64,000 nt of DNA from Planotetraspora silvatica (GTDB lineage Bacteria > Actinomycetota > Actinomycetes > Streptosporangiales > Streptosporangiaceae). The stretch spans positions 62,001 through 126,000 of the forward strand of contig NZ_BOOQ01000021.1 in assembly GCF_016863315.1 (NCBI RefSeq). Reading direction: 5' to 3'. A program made the translations under genes and the position numbers. The notes below the pieces were generated by a model, which worked only from the letters and a program-made list of their open reading frames with translations, made no database searches and was not told the DNA's origin. Shown here in pieces: positions 25,536-35,623 of the stretch (positions within the stretch are counted from its first letter, which is position 1; each line of letters opens with the position of its first letter).

Positions 25536-25899
25536 GATCGCTCCCCTTCCTGTGACGCGGCTCAGGCGGGTGTCCGGCCGTGCGGCCGCATCGGGCGATC
25601 AGCGAGTCTCCTGCGGGCGATCATCGACCGCCCCACCTCGCACCTTGCACTATGCAAGATCTCGATACCGTCGACACTACGCCTGCGATTTCCGCCCGGG
25701 TGAGGCAGCTTGGCTCTCTCCCCCGTGGTGGCCCCGCGGGGATCCGATTTCCTCGTCCGGGACTCCCAGCGGAGGACCGTAGTCTCACCGGTATGAATCT
25801 TGGACGGTTGAGCAGCGCGGGCCTGATGCCGCCCGGTGGCGCGAGGGCACGGGAGTCCGCGAGGTCCCGGCGCCGGGCACGCTCGTCCGCCCAGACGCG
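25536..25899. promoter_or_regulatory. intergenic region with a perfect dyad
   Basis: 364 bp between divergent genes. It holds the dyad cttgca-cta-tgcaag (25644-25658) plus a locally less G+C-rich stretch. This is a likely operator for the hydroxy-acid oxidase and/or the small membrane gene. No regulator is adjacent and no further gene is seen. Confidence 0.45.
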
Positions 25900-26307
25900 A
25901 TGAGCGACACCACGGACACGGCCCCTGAGCTGAGCCCGCGCCGGCCCTTCGCGCTTCGTCTCCCCCCGGCGCTGCTGGCCTGCGCGGCCGTGCCGGTAGG
26001 GATGATCACGCTGCCGTGGGCGGCGTTCATCGTGGTGATATCCGTGAGATCGCTGCTCGGCGGCTCCGATGGGACCTGGCTCGGGCTGGTGACGATGGGC
26101 GTCGCCCCCCTCGTCGGGTACCCGGCGGCGGCCGTGTTGTGGTCGCGCTCCCGCCGGGCCGCGACCCCGCGCCGAGCATGGATCCTCGCGCTGCTGGGCG
26201 TCGTCGTGATCGTCGCCGTTTCCTTCATGTCCGTTTACGCGCTCGGATACGGCTTCTACGACGAGTGGAAGGAGACCCAGCCCGGCGGCCGGGGCTATCA
26301 CCCCTGA
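25900..26307 (+). CDS. small multipass membrane protein
   Basis: 135 residues with three to four hydrophobic segments (about 20-50, 60-80 and 95-117). A basic stretch SRSRRAATPRR sets the cytoplasmic side, and a soluble tail ends EWKETQPGGRGYHP. No family is recognised. It stands alone, 117 bp before the LAL regulator gene, in the same direction. A shared transcript is possible, but the spacing suggests separate promoters. Confidence 0.65.
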   Translation: MSDTTDTAPELSPRRPFALRLPPALLACAAVPVGMITLPWAAFIVVISVRSLLGGSDGTWLGLVTMGVAPLVGYPAAAVLWSRSRRAATPRRAWILALLGVVVIVAVSFMSVYALGYGFYDEWKETQPGGRGYHP

Positions 26308-26424
26308 CGAACCCGGGTGGGCCTTGCCGTACGAGGGCGCCCCTTCGAAGGGACGAGAATGTCCGCGGGGCGAGGTTGGCGACAACCGGTGCCTCCGTGA
26401 TCGTCTCGCCGTAAGATCACAGGA

Positions 26425-29130
26425 GTGTTGCTGGGGAGAGACCCGGAGCTCGGGGTCATCGATCGGCTGGTTGACGATGTCCGGGCGAGCACGGGACGGG
26501 CCCTCGTGCTGAAGGGCGATCCGGGAATCGGCAAGTCGGCTCTGCTGGACCATGCGGTGATGCGAGCCGGGCGGGACATGCGTGTGCTCCGGGTGGCGGG
26601 TGTCGAGGGTGAGGCCGAGCTGCCCTACTCCGCCCTTCACCTTCTGCTGCGTTCCGTCGTCGACCGGATCGGCGTGCTGCCCGCTCCCCAGGCCGCCGCG
26701 CTCCGTGGCGCCTTCGGGATGGGGCCCGCCTCAGGCGCCGACCGCTTTCTGGTCGGGCTCGCCACCCTCACCCTGCTGTCCGAACTGGCCACGGAGCAGC
26801 CGCTGTTGTGCCTGGTCGACGATGGTCACTGGGTCGACACCGCATCCGCCGACGCTCTGCGTTTCGCGGGACGCCGCCTTGAGCACGACCCCGTCGGCCT
26901 GATGATGGCGGCCAGGGACGGCGGGCGACCGGCCGGCCACGCGTCGTCCTCCACGGACCTGCCGGTCATGTGGCTCGGCGGACTGCCGCACGACGCGGCG
27001 GCGGCCCTGCTCGCCCAGGAGGCTCCCGGTTTGTCGGCGCGGCTCCGAGACCGGGTGCTGGCCGCCGCGGGCGGCAATCCGCTCGCCCTGCGGGAACTGC
27101 CCAAGACGGTGGGAGACGAGGACTCGCCCACTGATCCACTGCCGATCACCGAACGCCTGCAACGCGCCTTCACCGGGCAGATCGACCGGTTGGCGGAGGC
27201 CACCAGGAATCTCCTCGTCATCGTCGCGGCGGAGGGCACCGGTGAGCTGGGCACGGTCATGCGGGCCGCCGACCAACTCGGGGTGCCGACGACGGCCCTG
27301 GCCGAAGCCGAGCAGGCCGGACTCGTCGTCGTCACCGCCGGCTCGGTGCGGTTCCGGCATCCGCTGGTCCGGACCGCGGCCTACCAGGGCGCCCTGTTCA
27401 CCCAACGGCGTACCGTGCACCAGGCCCTTGCCGGCATCGTCGCCGGGAGCGATCCGCACCGATGGGCCTGGCATCTCGCCGCCGCGGCGTTCGGACCGGA
27501 CGAGAGAGCCGCCGCCGCCCTGGAACGGACGGCGGAGAGCTCTGTGCAACGGGACGGCCAGGCCGCGGCCGTCGCGGCCTACGAGCGGGCGGCACAACTC
27601 AGCGAGGACGGTACGGCGCAGAGCCGGCGCCTGTCGGCCGCCGCCATGGCGGCGATCGAGGCCGGCCTGTTCCAGCGCGCCGAGGAGTTGTGCGACGCGG
27701 CCGCGCGGCTCACCGATGAACCGGTCGTCCTCGCCCGGCTGGCCAACGCCCGTGGCCGGCTGGAGTTCGAGCATGGCAGCCCGCGGGTCGCCGCGCGCCT
27801 CACGCTCGACGGAGCCGTCAAAATCGCCGTCGAGGCGCCGGCCGAGGCCGCCGGAATGCTGGTGCTGGCGACCTACTACGCCGGGCACGGCGTGGACCTC
27901 CCGCTGGCGGGTGAAGCGGTGGCGATCCTGGACACCCTCGATCTGCCGGCGGACCACGACTTCCAGCCGTACATGCGTCAGGCACGCGGCTTCTACAAGA
28001 TCATCGCGGGTGATGTCGCCGACCCCGCCATGTTCTTCGCGCTCCGTCCCACCTCGGTCTGGGAGCGGACCTGGACGGCGCGCGTGCTCACCGTCGCCGG
28101 GCACGCGTCGGCGGCGCTGGAGATGTCCGCGGCCATGGTCGCCGAGACCCGGACGACCGGGCTCATCGGGCACCTCGCCAACGCGCTCTTTCACCAGGCC
28201 TGCGCTCAGGCGCTGCTCGGGCGGCATCAGGCCGCGGCCGAGTCGGCCGAACAGGCCCTCACGATCGCGGCCGACACGGGCCAGGGCTCGGTCGCGACCT
28301 ATCTGCGCGGCCTGCTCGCCTGGCTGGCGGCGCTGGACGGGGACGACGAGCGATGCGTCGCCTACGCCGACGAGGCGATCCGCTATGCCGACGACCATCG
28401 CGCCCCGCCCAGCGCGGCGGACGCCACCTGGGCGCTGGCCCTGCTCGATCTCGGTCGCGGCCGCTACGAATCCGCGCTGAGCCGAATGGAGAACCGGTGG
28501 CGCTCCTGGCCGTACAGCACCGCATGGGCCCGGAGCACCGCCGACCATGTCGAGGCCGCGATCCGGGCCGGGAAGCCCGGCATCGCGGCCCGGCTCGTCG
28601 GCGAACTCGAAGCCGACATCGGGAAGCTTCTCGACCCGTGCGGCCCGTCCATCGTGGCCCGTTGCCGCGCCCTGGTCAGCCCGGCGGAGGAGGCCGAACA
28701 CCACTTCAGGACGGCCCTGGGGCCGGGAGCGTGCGAGGACCGGCCGTTCGAGCGGGCGCGCACGCTGCTCGTCTACGGCGAGTGGCTCCGGCGTGAGCAT
28801 CGCAAGACCGAGGCGCGGGTCCAGCTCCGGGCGGCTCTGGAGATCTTCCGGCGCACCGGGGCGGAGCTCTGGGCGAGCCGCGCCCAGGCCGAACTACGGG
28901 CCACCGGCGACCGCTCTGCCACCCGTGTCCCCGAATCCCGCCTGGTCGGCCGGCTGACCCCTCAGGAACTCCAGGTCGTACGGCTCGCCGCGACCGGTGC
29001 CACCAACCGTGACATCGGAGCGCAGATGTTCCTCAGTCCGCGCACGGTGGCCCAGCACCTCTACCGGGCGTTCCCCAAGCTCGGCATCACCACCCGCACC
29101 GAACTCGCCGCCCTCGACCTCGATCTCTGA
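26425..29130 (+). CDS. LAL-type LuxR-family regulator with AAA ATPase domain
   Basis: 901 residues, typical for MalT-like large ATP-binding LuxR regulators. Walker A is GDPGIGKS at residues 31-38. The Walker B-like segment is LLCLVDDGHWVDTASADALR, followed by winged-helix and TPR-like helical repeats (about 320-820). The C-terminal LuxR HTH is LTPQELQVVRLAATGATNRD and then LSPRTVAQHLYRAFPKLGI. The GTG/TTG start is directly preceded by AGGAG without spacing. A -10-like taagat at 26412 suggests a leaderless transcript. Its ligand and targets are unknown. Confidence 0.92.
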   Translation: MLLGRDPELGVIDRLVDDVRASTGRALVLKGDPGIGKSALLDHAVMRAGRDMRVLRVAGVEGEAELPYSALHLLLRSVVDRIGVLPAPQAAALRGAFGMGPASGADRFLVGLATLTLLSELATEQPLLCLVDDGHWVDTASADALRFAGRRLEHDPVGLMMAARDGGRPAGHASSSTDLPVMWLGGLPHDAAAALLAQEAPGLSARLRDRVLAAAGGNPLALRELPKTVGDEDSPTDPLPITERLQRAFTGQIDRLAEATRNLLVIVAAEGTGELGTVMRAADQLGVPTTALAEAEQAGLVVVTAGSVRFRHPLVRTAAYQGALFTQRRTVHQALAGIVAGSDPHRWAWHLAAAAFGPDERAAAALERTAESSVQRDGQAAAVAAYERAAQLSEDGTAQSRRLSAAAMAAIEAGLFQRAEELCDAAARLTDEPVVLARLANARGRLEFEHGSPRVAARLTLDGAVKIAVEAPAEAAGMLVLATYYAGHGVDLPLAGEAVAILDTLDLPADHDFQPYMRQARGFYKIIAGDVADPAMFFALRPTSVWERTWTARVLTVAGHASAALEMSAAMVAETRTTGLIGHLANALFHQACAQALLGRHQAAAESAEQALTIAADTGQGSVATYLRGLLAWLAALDGDDERCVAYADEAIRYADDHRAPPSAADATWALALLDLGRGRYESALSRMENRWRSWPYSTAWARSTADHVEAAIRAGKPGIAARLVGELEADIGKLLDPCGPSIVARCRALVSPAEEAEHHFRTALGPGACEDRPFERARTLLVYGEWLRREHRKTEARVQLRAALEIFRRTGAELWASRAQAELRATGDRSATRVPESRLVGRLTPQELQVVRLAATGATNRDIGAQMFLSPRTVAQHLYRAFPKLGITTRTELAALDLDL

Positions 29131-29427
29131 CCGAGTCCGGGCACGTGCCCGTGTGGAGGCGATGCCGGCGGATATACGCGGCCTGCCGGACATGGCACAC
29201 GCTCTTCGGTCGCACGAACCTTTGCGGGGAACGAATTGAGTCATCTGACTTAGTTCTCCGATCGCGGTCGAATTCGAAATGGCGACCGGTTTAACCCGTC
29301 ACGGACCGCCGGTGAACGGCCAGAGCCGCCCTCGTGGCGATTTTGAGCATTCCGTCGGATTCATTTGAAGATCGCGCCCTCATACCGTTGCCGATGGATA
29401 ACGGCCAATTCGACGGGAAGGCCCCCC

Positions 29428-29832
29428 ATGAAGAACATCTTGCAGCGGACCGCCGTGCTCGCGGGTGCCGCGGCCCTGGCCGGCACGGTGATGGCGGCTC
29501 CGGCCTCCGCCGCCACCCCCGCCAGCATCTGCGGCTCCGGTTACTACGTGCTCGACTCGCACGCCGTCGGCGCCTACGCGACGGTCTACGTGCTGTACAA
29601 GAGCGGCGGCGACAACTGCGCCGTCACCCTCCTGAAGAAGCCGGACGGCAAGAAGCACCAGCTCGGCGTCTACCTTCGGTACCAGGGTGGCACGATGCAG
29701 AAGGACGTGGACATGTACAGCACCTACGCCGGCCCTGTGTATGTGCACGCCCCGTCGAAGTGCATCGAGTGGAGCGGCCTGTCCGGCATCGACGACGGCA
29801 CCTACGTCAGCCCTTGGGAGTTCTGCGACTGA
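29428..29832 (+). CDS. spore-associated protein A-like secreted protein
   Basis: 134 residues. The signal peptide NILQRTAVLAGAAALAGTVM ends near APASA. The mature part ASICGSGYYVLDSHAVGAYA, then TVYVLYKSGGDNCAVTL with further paired cysteines, resembles the SapA family (spore-associated protein of Streptomyces). SapA is found on aerial hyphae and spores, with unknown biochemical role. The ATG at 29428 has GGGAAGG upstream. Codon use is like the rest of the window. Confidence 0.65.
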   Translation: MKNILQRTAVLAGAAALAGTVMAAPASAATPASICGSGYYVLDSHAVGAYATVYVLYKSGGDNCAVTLLKKPDGKKHQLGVYLRYQGGTMQKDVDMYSTYAGPVYVHAPSKCIEWSGLSGIDDGTYVSPWEFCD

Positions 29833-29851
29833 CCCGTCGCCCAGGTGCGTG

Positions 29852-29887
29852 GACCCCGCTCCCCGGCCAATGGGGCGCGGGGTCTTT
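29852..29887 (+). terminator. terminator after SapA-like gene
   Basis: Arms gaccccgc (29852-29859) and gcggggtc (29877-29884), with an inner cccc/gggg pairing, then ttt. It starts 20 bp after the stop. Confidence 0.75.
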
Positions 29888-29934
29888 CCGATCACTGATT
29901 TCCGTACGGCAGGCCTGAACATAAGGGGAAGCCC

Positions 29935-32406
29935 TTGTACGGCATACGACGAAAAGGTAAGAAACGACTCAGACTACTGGCCGCATCGTTGGGCATGGCA
30001 ACGCTCGCGAGCATGCTGATCGGCCTGCCCGCCCAGGTCGCGCGGGCGGACCCGGCCGGAGCGCCGACGTACCGGGCGCTGGCCGGCGGCGGCTCGGCGA
30101 CGACCCAAGGCCTGATGGACGCGCTGGCGAATGTGATCACGGTGAACGGGCAGAAAGTGCTGGCCTCCTACTCCGCGGCCACCCCCCCGCTGAACTCGGC
30201 CACGATCACCACCAAGGACCCCGCGACCAATCCGGGCTGCACGCTGACCCGCCCGGCGGACGACGCGAGCGCACAGGGCGCCCTGCGGTACTCGATGGGG
30301 GCCGGCGACGGGTGTCTCGACTTCGCCCGGCTGGCTGGCGAGCCGATCCAGCAGTCGATCAACCCGGTCACCGACGTCACGTACATGCCGTACGCGCTGG
30401 ACGGGATCACGTACGCGACGAACCGGGGCAACGTCCTGAACGGCCCGAGCCTGGACTTCCTGCACGCGGTCTACACCTGCGCGGCCACCTCGACGCCGTT
30501 CCACCCCCTGCTGCCGGCCTCGGGGTCGCAGTTGCGCAGTGAGTGGCTGGCGGCCATCGACATCAGCGAGGAGGACGTGCGCGGCGGGAAGTACCCGTGC
30601 GTCAAGGACACCGACTCGGCCGGACGGCCGATCGGCGAGAACGACATCTCGCCGCTGAACACCGACCATGCCGCGATCTTGCCGGTGTCGATCGGGCAGT
30701 ACGTGGCGCGCGGATGGAGCAACGTCCGGATCGGGAACATCCAGCTCGCGCCGGAGACCGACGGGCGGGGTCCGGTGGTGCCCAACACCGCCGCGTTCCC
30801 CGACGGCGTCGGCTACACCTCGTACACCCCGTTGACGGGCGAGCTGACCGCCCAGGAGTTGACGGACGTCTACCAGTGCCGGATGACGGAGATCGGCTCG
30901 GCTCCGGTGACGCCGGTGCTCCCGGCGGCGAGTTCGGTACGGTCGGCGTGGCTGGCGAGGGTCGGCATCACCGAAGCCGACATCACCGCGGGCAAGTACC
31001 CGTGCATCCGCACCAAAGGAAGCGACGGCGCCCCGATCCCGGTCAACGACGGCACCGTGGCGGCGAGGACGGAGATCCTGCCGTACTCCATCGCCGAGTA
31101 CATCCGCCAGGCGGTCGGCTACAGCGGCGGCGTGACGACCGTGGACAAACGCAACGACCGCACACTGGGCGGCCTCATTCAGAGCGACGGGGTGGTGAAA
31201 CGGCCGTTCGTGCTCAACACCGGCTACGGCCGTCCGCTGGTGCACCGGTTGTACAACGTGATCCCCGCGGAGAAGCAGCGGATCAGCCCGTGGCGGGAGG
31301 TCTTCACCGGAAGAACCTCGCTGATCTGCCAGAACACCGCGCTCATCGAGACCTACGGGTTCACCCCGCTGGCCCCGGAGGCCTGTGGCGGCGGCGATCG
31401 CCCGCTTACCGACCCGGCGCCGCCCAGCTACCGGATCCGGAATGTGAAGAGCGGCAAATGTCTGGCGATCGACGGCGGAAGCACCGCCAGCGCCGCGCAG
31501 GCCGTGCAGCGGACCTGCACCAGCGGCGGCACCGAACAGCGGTGGACCTGGTACGGGACGACGGGACGGCAGCTCAAGAACACCCGCAGCGGGCAGTGCC
31601 TGGCGATCGGCGGCGGCAACACCGCCAACGGCGCGCAGGCCATCCAATGGCCCTGCGGGACCGGGAACGAACAGCAATGGATCCTGCAAGCCGACCCGGC
31701 GGGCGCACAGAACCGCCTCAAGAACCTCAACAGCTCGCTGGTGTTGTCGGTCTCCGGTGGGGGCAGCACCGCGGACGGCGCCAAGGTGATCCAGTGGGCG
31801 GTCAACAACGGCCCCGAACAGGGCTGGACCCTGGAGACCGCCACCACCGCGGCACTCGATGAAGACACGACGGGCGCGCCGACCAGCGCGCTTGTCTCCG
31901 CCACGGCAGGCGTCGCACCGGCGAAGGCGGCGGCCGGCGAGTACGCCTCGGTGACCTACCCGGCGCGGATGGTCGACTTCCGCAACGGCAGGTGCAGAAT
32001 GCAGGGCTGGTGGAGCCAGGCGAACCTCAGGCCCGGCACCGGGCCCATCGGTGGTGCCTTCCTGGACACCACCGCGTATGTCGTCGGCCCCAAGTGCGCG
32101 ATCACGATGCAGCTGCAGGTCGTCAGCTACCAGTTGAGAATCGTGGAGTCATTCACCGCCGACTTCTACTACGACGCCAGTCAGCCCACCTGGAGCGGCC
32201 ACAACGAGCGCTGGAAGTTCTGGGGCCCCATCCTCGGCGGGGCCTACGTGCCGAAAATCAACAACATGGTCTATCTCCTCAGCTACACCCTGAAGGACAT
32301 GACCGACCCGAACGGTCTTCCCTCGATCGGTCAGGTCTGGGGACCGAAGGCGAACTGGTGCGACCACTGGCGCCCGCCGAGCAGCCCGCCTGGCTGCACC
32401 GCGTGA
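29935..32406 (+). CDS. secreted solute-binding-like / ricin-B-lectin multidomain protein
   Basis: 823 residues. A long basic signal peptide (RKGKKRLRLLAASLGMATLA, cleaved near ARA) precedes a region of about 450 residues beginning YRALAGGGSATTQGLMDAL. That start resembles PstS-like phosphate-binding proteins (the GGGSATT loop). A ricin-type lectin with three QxW-like repeats follows (about 498-632: SGKCLAIDGG...EQRWTW, SGQCLAIGGG...EQQWIL, EQGWTL). An unrecognised C-terminal domain (about 655-823) contains paired Cys and Trp (RCRMQGWWSQ, KANWCDHW). The TTG start follows AAGGGGAA. A close paralogue lies at 35624-38083 on the other strand. Sugar binding on the cell surface or substrate is likely; catalytic activity is not evident. 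Confidence 0.8.
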   Translation: MYGIRRKGKKRLRLLAASLGMATLASMLIGLPAQVARADPAGAPTYRALAGGGSATTQGLMDALANVITVNGQKVLASYSAATPPLNSATITTKDPATNPGCTLTRPADDASAQGALRYSMGAGDGCLDFARLAGEPIQQSINPVTDVTYMPYALDGITYATNRGNVLNGPSLDFLHAVYTCAATSTPFHPLLPASGSQLRSEWLAAIDISEEDVRGGKYPCVKDTDSAGRPIGENDISPLNTDHAAILPVSIGQYVARGWSNVRIGNIQLAPETDGRGPVVPNTAAFPDGVGYTSYTPLTGELTAQELTDVYQCRMTEIGSAPVTPVLPAASSVRSAWLARVGITEADITAGKYPCIRTKGSDGAPIPVNDGTVAARTEILPYSIAEYIRQAVGYSGGVTTVDKRNDRTLGGLIQSDGVVKRPFVLNTGYGRPLVHRLYNVIPAEKQRISPWREVFTGRTSLICQNTALIETYGFTPLAPEACGGGDRPLTDPAPPSYRIRNVKSGKCLAIDGGSTASAAQAVQRTCTSGGTEQRWTWYGTTGRQLKNTRSGQCLAIGGGNTANGAQAIQWPCGTGNEQQWILQADPAGAQNRLKNLNSSLVLSVSGGGSTADGAKVIQWAVNNGPEQGWTLETATTAALDEDTTGAPTSALVSATAGVAPAKAAAGEYASVTYPARMVDFRNGRCRMQGWWSQANLRPGTGPIGGAFLDTTAYVVGPKCAITMQLQVVSYQLRIVESFTADFYYDASQPTWSGHNERWKFWGPILGGAYVPKINNMVYLLSYTLKDMTDPNGLPSIGQVWGPKANWCDHWRPPSSPPGCTA

Positions 32407-32422
32407 CACCCACGGATCTCCC

Positions 32423-32469
32423 GCGCCCCGGCATCTCCCGCGCACCCCGCTCGGGACATGCCGGGGCGC
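32423..32469. terminator. bidirectional hairpin between convergent genes
   Basis: Perfect 12-bp arms gcgccccggcat (32423-32434) and atgccggggcgc (32458-32469) with a 23-nt loop. It lies between the lectin gene end and the oxidoreductase gene end. Confidence 0.65.
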
Positions 32470-32562
32470 ACATCTCGTGCTCATGAGGCTCCCCACGATG
32501 GGACTCTCACCTCATCACCGGTGAGCGACACGACGTATCGCCGGCCGGACCACGTCTCCGGT

Positions 32563-33570
32563 TCACGACGTCACGTCGTCGTGGGCGACGGTGACGACGA
32601 TCTTGCCGACCTGGCCGTTGGCCTCCACGTAGTGGTGGGCCGCGGCGATGTCCGCGAGGTCGAAGGTGCGGTCGATGACCGGGGTGAAGGATCCCGAGGC
32701 GAGGCCCGCGTTGACGAAGGCGACAGCGCGGCGCAGGCGCTCAGGATTCGTGGTTATCGCGTGCATGTTGTAGGTGCTGCTGGTCAGTTCCGGGTAGGCG
32801 TGCGCGTTGGGCAGCGGGGTGAGGCGAGGGTCGAGAGCGCCGTAGACGACCAGGCTGCCGCCGGGGGCGATGCCCTGGGCGATGGTCTCGACGCCGGGGC
32901 CGGCGATCGGGTCGAAGGCCAGGCGGACGCCTTCACCGCCGGTGATCTCCTTGACGCGGGCAGGGAGGTCCTCCGCGTCGGTGGCGATGACGTGGGCCGC
33001 GCCGGCGTCCAGGAGGCACTGCTTCTTGCCGATGCCGCGCGTGGTGGCGATGGGGATCGCGCCGATGTGGCGGGCGATCTGGATGGCGGCCAGTCCGACG
33101 CTGCTGGAGGCCGCGGTGATCAGGACATGGTCGCCGGGACGTACCTGGCCGGACTCGACGAGGGGGCCGTAGGCGGTGATGTAGGCCATCCACACGGCCG
33201 CGGCCTGCACGGGGTCGACATCTGCCGGACGGGGGACGACGGCGGCGGCGGGAACGATGACGTGGTCGCCGTAGGTGCCGTACTCGCTCTGCAGGAACGA
33301 GGGCACGACGGCGACCGGGTCGCCCTCGGCGAGGCCGCCCACTCCCTCGCCGACCGCCTCGACCACACCTGCGGCCTCGTAACCGAGTTTGGAGGGGAAG
33401 ACCGGCCTGTCGAAGTAGACGCCCTCGCGGTACATGATCTCGGCCCGGTTCAGGCCGATCGCGTCGACGCGGATCCGCACCTCTCCCGCTCCCGGAGCGC
33501 CCACCTCCACGTCGCGGAGGGTCAGGACCTCGGGTCCGCCGAGCCGGTCGAACTGTACAAGTCTTGCCAT
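32563..33570 (-). CDS. quinone oxidoreductase-like medium-chain dehydrogenase
   Basis: 335 residues of the zinc-independent MDR/QOR group. The N-terminal GroES-like domain contains GLNRAEIMYREG and GYEAAGVVEAVGEGV. The Rossmann part is HVLITAASSSVGLAAIQIAR, a variant of the usual AAAGGVG motif. The terminal segment ADIAAAHHYVEANGQVGKIV matches QOR ends. Zinc-binding residues of alcohol dehydrogenases are absent. It should reduce quinones or enones with NADPH. The ArsR-type gene upstream reads in the same direction 150 bp away. Confidence 0.9.
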   Translation of the reverse strand: MARLVQFDRLGGPEVLTLRDVEVGAPGAGEVRIRVDAIGLNRAEIMYREGVYFDRPVFPSKLGYEAAGVVEAVGEGVGGLAEGDPVAVVPSFLQSEYGTYGDHVIVPAAAVVPRPADVDPVQAAAVWMAYITAYGPLVESGQVRPGDHVLITAASSSVGLAAIQIARHIGAIPIATTRGIGKKQCLLDAGAAHVIATDAEDLPARVKEITGGEGVRLAFDPIAGPGVETIAQGIAPGGSLVVYGALDPRLTPLPNAHAYPELTSSTYNMHAITTNPERLRRAVAFVNAGLASGSFTPVIDRTFDLADIAAAHHYVEANGQVGKIVVTVAHDDVTS

Positions 33571-33719
33571 GGCGCATCCGTCCTAGGGGCGGCAATCGGG
33601 GAAGTGCACCGATTGAGCTCGGTGCTCACATCCACCCTGGCCCAAAGTTCGATGGCCGTCAAATATTGAGCACCATCGAAAGATGTACTCGTCGGGCGAG
33701 CGGCGCCGACCGGGCGACC

Positions 33720-34070
33720 TCAGGCCACGCCCGCCTCGGACTCCGCGGCGGAGGCGTCCACCACGGCCGTCAGCAAGCCGGGGAACTGCTCTTCCATCTC
33801 ATCCGCGCGCAGCGTGTTCAGCTTCGCCGTCCCCACGTAGTACTGCCGGATCACGCCGGCCTCGCGCAGCACGTTGAGGTGGTGGGTGAGCGTCGAGAGC
33901 GACACCGGCGCGTCGAAGGTGCCGCAACTCTTGTCCTCACCCGCCCCGGCCAGCTGGGACACCACCATGCGCCGGACCGGATCCACCAACGCCTCCAGGA
34001 CCTGCTGCAGCGAAACCTCCGACAGATCGGGGTGTTCCACAGTCCGAGCGGCGGTGCGGGGGCGGGCCAC
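33720..34070 (-). CDS. ArsR-family winged-helix regulator
   Basis: 116 residues. VSLQQVLEALVDPVRRMVVS is the ArsR helix 1-2 region, and PVSLSTLTHHLNVLREAGVI the recognition helix. No CxC metal site is present, only one Cys near residue 50, so metal sensing is unlikely. GTG 34070 was chosen because AAGGAG lies 6 nt upstream; a longer frame starts at 34109. It lies upstream of the quinone oxidoreductase in the same direction and is the probable regulator of it. Confidence 0.85.
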   Translation of the reverse strand: MARPRTAARTVEHPDLSEVSLQQVLEALVDPVRRMVVSQLAGAGEDKSCGTFDAPVSLSTLTHHLNVLREAGVIRQYYVGTAKLNTLRADEMEEQFPGLLTAVVDASAAESEAGVA

Positions 34071-34218
34071 GGTTGACTCCTTGAGACGGCATCGATCCGA
34101 TCCGGCCATAGTACGACCGGCATCGAAACCGGACCTGCTCCAAGATCGATCTCACCGGTGCCGGCCGCACCGAGATGCACCCCCGGAAAGGGAACTCACC
34201 GGCGTGCGGCATGTGGGC

Positions 34219-35094
34219 TCAGGAGACGCTCGCCATGGCGAGGTTGTCGCGGCGTTCCTGGAGATGGGCCCACCCGATGAGGCCGAACAGGACGGCGAGG
34301 AGGACGGCGGAGGAGCCGACGGTTCCGAGGTCGAGACCGCCCTTGGCGGTCGGCTTGGTGAGGAGGTCACCCGCGGTGGCACCGAAGGGTCGGGTCAGGA
34401 CGAAGGCGAGCCAGAACAGCAGCACGTTGGGCACGGCGGGGACGTACTTCAAGGCGAGAAGCAGCGCGAGCAGAGCGGTGATGAGCACCACGCCTCCGCT
34501 GTAGCCGAGGCCTGAGCTGTCGGACAGGAAGTCGCCCAGGGAGGTGCCGAGCGTGTTGGAGACGAGGATCGCCGACCAGAAGAGGGTTTCGCCGCGGAAG
34601 GTGTCGATGTCACGGATCGCGAAGGTCAGCCCGGTGAACTTCCAGACGACGAAGACGGCGACGAGGATCGAGATCAGGATCGCGGCGCCGGCGGGGTAGC
34701 CCAGGCCGAGGCCCTGCGGCCCCCAGCCCAGCGACGTCGCTCCATCGGGCAGGTATTCGGCGCCGGCGTCGCGGTTCATGAAGTCCGACATCGTCGTGCC
34801 GGCCATGCTGGTGGACAGGATTACCGTCCAGTAGAAGAACGGGTTGTACCGCTTGGAGGCGAGCTGGATCACCAGGGTGACGAGGAAGATCAGGAGCAGC
34901 GCGACCGTGGTGAGGAAGTATCCGATCTTCAGCGTCTGGGCGAACAGGTCGCCGGCGGTCTCGCCGAGCGTGGTGGCGGCGACCTTCATGATCCAGAAGG
35001 CCAGCGTGACCTCGGGCAGCTTCTTCATCACGTAGTCGCCGGGCCGCTGGATCCAGTGCATGTCCCTACTGGGCGCCTGGTCGTCGTTTCGCAC
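34219..35094 (-). CDS. COG4705-type membrane protein with internal repeats
   Basis: 291 residues, about eight hydrophobic segments. Each pair is introduced by a related motif: TLGETAGDLF near the start, NTLGTSLGDFLSD in the middle and RPFGATAGDLLTKP near the end. A related MAGTTMSDFMNRD also occurs. This four-fold G.(T/S).(G/S)D repeat is characteristic of a widespread uncharacterised membrane family. A GTG start with AGGGGA upstream is used; a shorter start at the ATG inside MHWIQRPGDY is possible. No regulator or partner gene is evident. Confidence 0.8.
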   Translation of the reverse strand: MRNDDQAPSRDMHWIQRPGDYVMKKLPEVTLAFWIMKVAATTLGETAGDLFAQTLKIGYFLTTVALLLIFLVTLVIQLASKRYNPFFYWTVILSTSMAGTTMSDFMNRDAGAEYLPDGATSLGWGPQGLGLGYPAGAAILISILVAVFVVWKFTGLTFAIRDIDTFRGETLFWSAILVSNTLGTSLGDFLSDSSGLGYSGGVVLITALLALLLALKYVPAVPNVLLFWLAFVLTRPFGATAGDLLTKPTAKGGLDLGTVGSSAVLLAVLFGLIGWAHLQERRDNLAMASVS

Positions 35095-35623
35095 GCTTGA
35101 GTCCCCTCACTTCCCGTGACCGATGCCTTGCGGAGATGCGGTACGACGCTCCGGAGCGCCTGACGCCCCAGACGGCGGGGCGACGGCCAGAGGGCGAGTG
35201 CGGGGCCCCGTTCAACACCTGCACGATCGCATCGCCCTCGCGTCGATTCAGCAGGGCGTCTCCAGCGGCGGATGCCGCCGGGCGGAGTCGACCGAAGCCG
35301 CGAGATCGTCAGCTCGCTCCATGCGCCACAACCGCGCCGCATCACCATCAGTAATCACTACATCACTAAAGGCTACTGATGTGCATCGGGCAGCGCGGGA
35401 GGATCGGGTAAGCAAAGACGGAACTTCACCTCAAGGACCGGGAAGCACCGAGCGCCGCGAACGCGGCCTCGTCCGCCAGTAGTCGGTCGGCGCACCCTGT
35501 CCGGCACCTCATACGTAGACGGCGGCACACCCGGTGCCGCCGTCTACGTCACTTATTTCGCGGGGTCACGCCACCCGATCTTCACCCGATCCTCGACCGG
35601 GCTGAGAATCCGGGCCCACCCAC
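35095..35623. other. gene-free stretch with operator-like dyad
   Basis: 529 bp without a supported gene. It contains the perfect inverted repeat catcagta/tactgatg (35346-35353, 35374-35381) around atcact direct repeats, in a less G+C-rich pocket. A regulator probably binds here for the membrane protein gene at 34219-35094. It also contains the terminator at 35513-35549. Confidence 0.45.
35513..35549. terminator. 16-bp-stem terminator
   Basis: acgtagacggcggcac (35513-35528) pairs perfectly with 35534-35549 around a 5-nt loop. It lies 75 bp beyond the stop of the minus-strand lectin gene. Confidence 0.8.

Noticed and set aside
33720-34070. Metal-sensing ArsR repressor
   Set aside because: There is no CxC or other paired metal ligands; a single Cys remains.
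35378-35482. Short gene (about 33 codons) ending at 35482
   Set aside because: No ribosome binding site or family match.
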